Below, one piece after another: positions 62,138 to 64,000 of a stretch of DNA of 64,000 nucleotides (positions are counted from its first letter, which is position 1; each line of letters begins with the position of its first letter). A program made the position numbers and the translations under genes. The stretch comes from CALSMU01 sp965230225 (GTDB lineage Bacteria > Bacteroidota > Bacteroidia > Flavobacteriales_D > Parvicellaceae): positions 1-64,000 of the forward strand of contig CBDDKM010000009.1 of assembly GCA_965230225.1 (NCBI GenBank), written 5' to 3'. The notes beneath the pieces were generated by a model. That model was not told the origin of the DNA, made no database searches, and saw nothing but the letters and a program-made list of their open reading frames with translations.

Positions 62138-62145
62138 TAAATTTG
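62138..62145 (+). promoter_or_regulatory. -7 promoter box TAAATTTG
   Basis: Exact TAnnTTTG, 6 nt before the ATG at 62152. It rules out the upstream start at 62107. Confidence 0.5.
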
Positions 62146-62151
62146 TCCCTC

Positions 62152-63123
62152 ATGAAAGTATTGGTAACAGGTGGTACGGGATTCTTAGGAGGTCATGTAG
62201 TCAAGGAACTTCTTAAGCGTGGCTATGAAGTGATTCTTCCTCATAGAAACCAATTACCTAAACGGCTTAGTTTACCCGGTGTATTTCCTTTTAAAGTGGA
62301 TATTATCCAAAGGGAGGAATTAAAACCTTTGGTGAAACAATCTGAATTTATAATTCACGTTGCTGCTGATACATCTATGTTTCCTTCTGATTCTCCTGTA
62401 AGAAAAGCCGTAAACATTACTTCCACAAGGAATTTGGTAGAATTAGCTAATGAGTTTGAAGTTGAAAGAATGGTGTATGTAAGCACGGTTAATGTATTTC
62501 GATTTGGAGATGAAGAAAACCCAGGATCAGAAGAGGAGAGGTTAGAGAATACTGATGGTCTAACAGATTATATCAAAACCAAATTTGTAGCTCAGCAATT
62601 AGTAGAGAAATCTGTTAAAGAAGAAGGTTTAAATGCAATTATATTAAACCCTTGTTTCATGTTAGGTGAAGAAGATTATAAACCAAGTTCGGGATTATTG
62701 GTGAAGTCTGTTTTGGAGGGGAAAGTTCCGGTAAGTACCAATGGTGGAAAAAATGTAATCTATGTTAAGGATGTAGCTGGAGCAGTGTGTAATGCATTAA
62801 AAATGGGTAGAATAGGGGAGTCCTATATATTAGCAAATACCAATATTTCATATACCAAATTGTTTAAGATGATTGCTGAAGTAGGAGAGGTGAAACCACC
62901 TAAGATTACTCTACCTGATGGTTTGGTAAAGACGTATGGTGCAATTGGTTCTTTGATGGAAAAGAACTTTAATAAAGAACCGCAGCTTAATCTGGCAATG
63001 GCAAAAATCGCTTGTGAGAAGCATTATTATAAAGCAGATAAAGCCAGAAAAGAGCTGAATTTGGAACAGACTCCTATTGAAGAAGTTATACAGCGTACAG
63101 TAAATTGGTTTAAGAAAGCTTAA
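62152..63123 (+). CDS. NAD(P)-dependent epimerase/dehydratase (extended SDR)
   Basis: Start set at the ATG at 62152, since MKVLVTGGTGFLGGHVVKELLKRG begins the Rossmann fold. The 323-residue enzyme has the GGxGFLG cofactor loop, FIIHVAADTSMF, and a catalytic Tyr/Lys pair in DYIKTK. Length and motifs are those of extended short-chain dehydrogenases acting on nucleotide sugars or flavonoid-like reductants; the substrate is unknown. The convergent epimerase lies 1 nt beyond. Confidence 0.85.
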   Translation: MKVLVTGGTGFLGGHVVKELLKRGYEVILPHRNQLPKRLSLPGVFPFKVDIIQREELKPLVKQSEFIIHVAADTSMFPSDSPVRKAVNITSTRNLVELANEFEVERMVYVSTVNVFRFGDEENPGSEEERLENTDGLTDYIKTKFVAQQLVEKSVKEEGLNAIILNPCFMLGEEDYKPSSGLLVKSVLEGKVPVSTNGGKNVIYVKDVAGAVCNALKMGRIGESYILANTNISYTKLFKMIAEVGEVKPPKITLPDGLVKTYGAIGSLMEKNFNKEPQLNLAMAKIACEKHYYKADKARKELNLEQTPIEEVIQRTVNWFKKA

Positions 63124-63124
63124 A

Positions 63125-64000
63125 CTACTTTGATTTAGACACAACCCAATCGGCGGTTTTCTTTACTCCATCTTTTAGAGTAGTTAATTCCAACCCTAAT
63201 TCATCGATGGATTTTTGCGGAGATACTTCCCAGTGGTAGTTTCCACGTTTGATCCATTTTGGAATAATAGTAGGCTTTTTACCAAGACGAACTGCTTTAA
63301 AAAGCTGAATTCTACCATATAACATTTGGAGCCACATTGGGGAATTAATCAATTTGTAGTTTTTTCCTGATGCTTCTCTAACGTAATTGAATAAGTCCAC
63401 ATAAGTATGGTTGAAGCCGGCTAAAAGGTAATTTTCTCCCGACCTTCCTTTTTCCATGGCTTTAAGGTGACCTTCCACTACGTCATCTATGTATACGTAA
63501 TTTCCAACTTGCATCCCATCGCCCGGAATTAGTTTCCATGATCCATTGATGTATTTTTCAATCATCAAGGTAATAGAACCACTATCGCCAAACATGTATG
63601 GTCCATATATTCTGGTTGGGTTTACTATTACAATATTCATCCCGTAGCGAATAACATAATCTTTTACATGCGATTCGCAGGAGGCTTTGGATGACTCATA
63701 TTCATTAAAGAAATCAATGTCTCTTACTTTGGTTTCATCTACAACACCTCTTATAGAAGGTCCGTAAACTCCTCCGGTGGAAGTAACAACAGTTTTCTCT
63801 ACTTTAAGTTCGTGTGCAACATCCAGAATATTGTTAGTGCCCAGTACATTGATATCGTAATAAACAGCTGTATCAGGTTCCCAAACGGAGGTACATGCCG
63901 CTAGGTGATAAACTTGTTCGCATCCTTCCATAGCGGTTCGAATGCTTTTCTTGTCTAGAATGTTTCCTTCGAACAATTTTACATTGGGAAAAGAAATAGA
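63125..64000 (-). CDS. NAD-dependent epimerase/dehydratase, N-terminus cut by window edge
   Basis: The frame is open to base 64000 (upstream codons read SISFPNVKL before FEGNILDKK), so the glycine-rich cofactor loop is missing. The visible 291 residues contain VYHLAACTSVWEPD, VVTSTGGVYGPS, a Tyr/Lys pair in YESSKASCE, VIVNPTRIYGPYMFG and NYVYIDDVVEGHLKAMEKG, all typical of extended short-chain dehydrogenases. Paralogous in kind to the gene at 62152, from which it is convergent. Substrate unknown. The TTG at 63976 is not the real start. Confidence 0.8.
   Translation of the reverse strand, partial: SISFPNVKLFEGNILDKKSIRTAMEGCEQVYHLAACTSVWEPDTAVYYDINVLGTNNILDVAHELKVEKTVVTSTGGVYGPSIRGVVDETKVRDIDFFNEYESSKASCESHVKDYVIRYGMNIVIVNPTRIYGPYMFGDSGSITLMIEKYINGSWKLIPGDGMQVGNYVYIDDVVEGHLKAMEKGRSGENYLLAGFNHTYVDLFNYVREASGKNYKLINSPMWLQMLYGRIQLFKAVRLGKKPTIIPKWIKRGNYHWEVSPQKSIDELGLELTTLKDGVKKTADWVVSKSK

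Overview
The window looks like chromosome of a Bacteroidetes bacterium (phylum Bacteroidota, probably Flavobacteriia or a relative). Evidence: AT-rich DNA, many promoter -7 boxes of the Bacteroidetes type TAnnTTTG (plus an apparent TAnnTTCG variant) placed 4-25 nt before start codons, two secreted proteins with type IX secretion (T9SS) C-terminal sorting domains, PKD/Ig-like adhesin repeats, a TANFOR-like protein, DUF4476, TM2 and DUF2752 proteins, and bacillithiol synthesis (bshC). I see no prophage, insertion sequence, CRISPR array or rRNA. One tRNA-Ser(GGA) is present.

Layout. 1-4 kb: end of a caspase-like protein, a PqqD-like small protein, an alpha/beta hydrolase, a beta-lactamase-family hydrolase with a TPR-like tail, and a zinc-ribbon protein. 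4-18.7 kb: the most unusual locus. Leftward lies a translationally coupled pair (1700-aa TANFOR-like protein and 640-aa FN3 protein). Divergently, a tightly overlapping operon encodes a 1692-aa secreted protein with a metzincin-like zinc-protease motif and a C-terminal domain that reads as an ADP-ribosyltransferase toxin, a NADAR/YbiA-like protein that I interpret as its immunity protein, and an outer-membrane beta-barrel. 18.7-26.8 kb: methyltransferase and glycosyltransferase pair, then an operon for a tail-collar-domain protein, a beta-barrel and a 1373-aa PKD/Ig adhesin with a T9SS signal. 27-34 kb: TM2 lipoprotein, DUF2752 protein and a giant TPR-GAFx6-PASx3-SpoIIE phosphatase.

34-41 kb: a Lys/Cys-rich exported peptide, a histidine kinase/response regulator pair, cytochrome c plus NorB-type nitric oxide reductase, a T9SS-secreted protein, a SanA-like protein and a small lipoprotein gene of 55 codons overlapping it. 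41-52.7 kb: Nramp-like transporter, bshC, M32 carboxypeptidase, DUF423, DUF4476, saccharopine dehydrogenase-like enzyme, lipoprotein, two MORN/YwqK-like proteins and RlmD-type methyltransferase. 52.8-53.4 kb: a noncoding stretch with three tandem ~115-122 bp repeats and the tRNA. 53.5-64 kb: housekeeping and redox genes, notably an OhrR-peroxiredoxin-thioesterase operon with a visible operator, a PerR-AhpC-SOD operon with tandem PerR-like boxes, FetAB-type ABC transporter, and two NAD-dependent epimerases, the last cut by the window end.

Together the right half is dominated by defence against peroxide, superoxide and NO (NorBC, BshC, OhrR/Prx, PerR/AhpC/SOD, FetAB), and the left half by surface or secreted proteins, including the proposed toxin-immunity module. 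Several convergent gene pairs share their stop codons, leaving no room for terminators.
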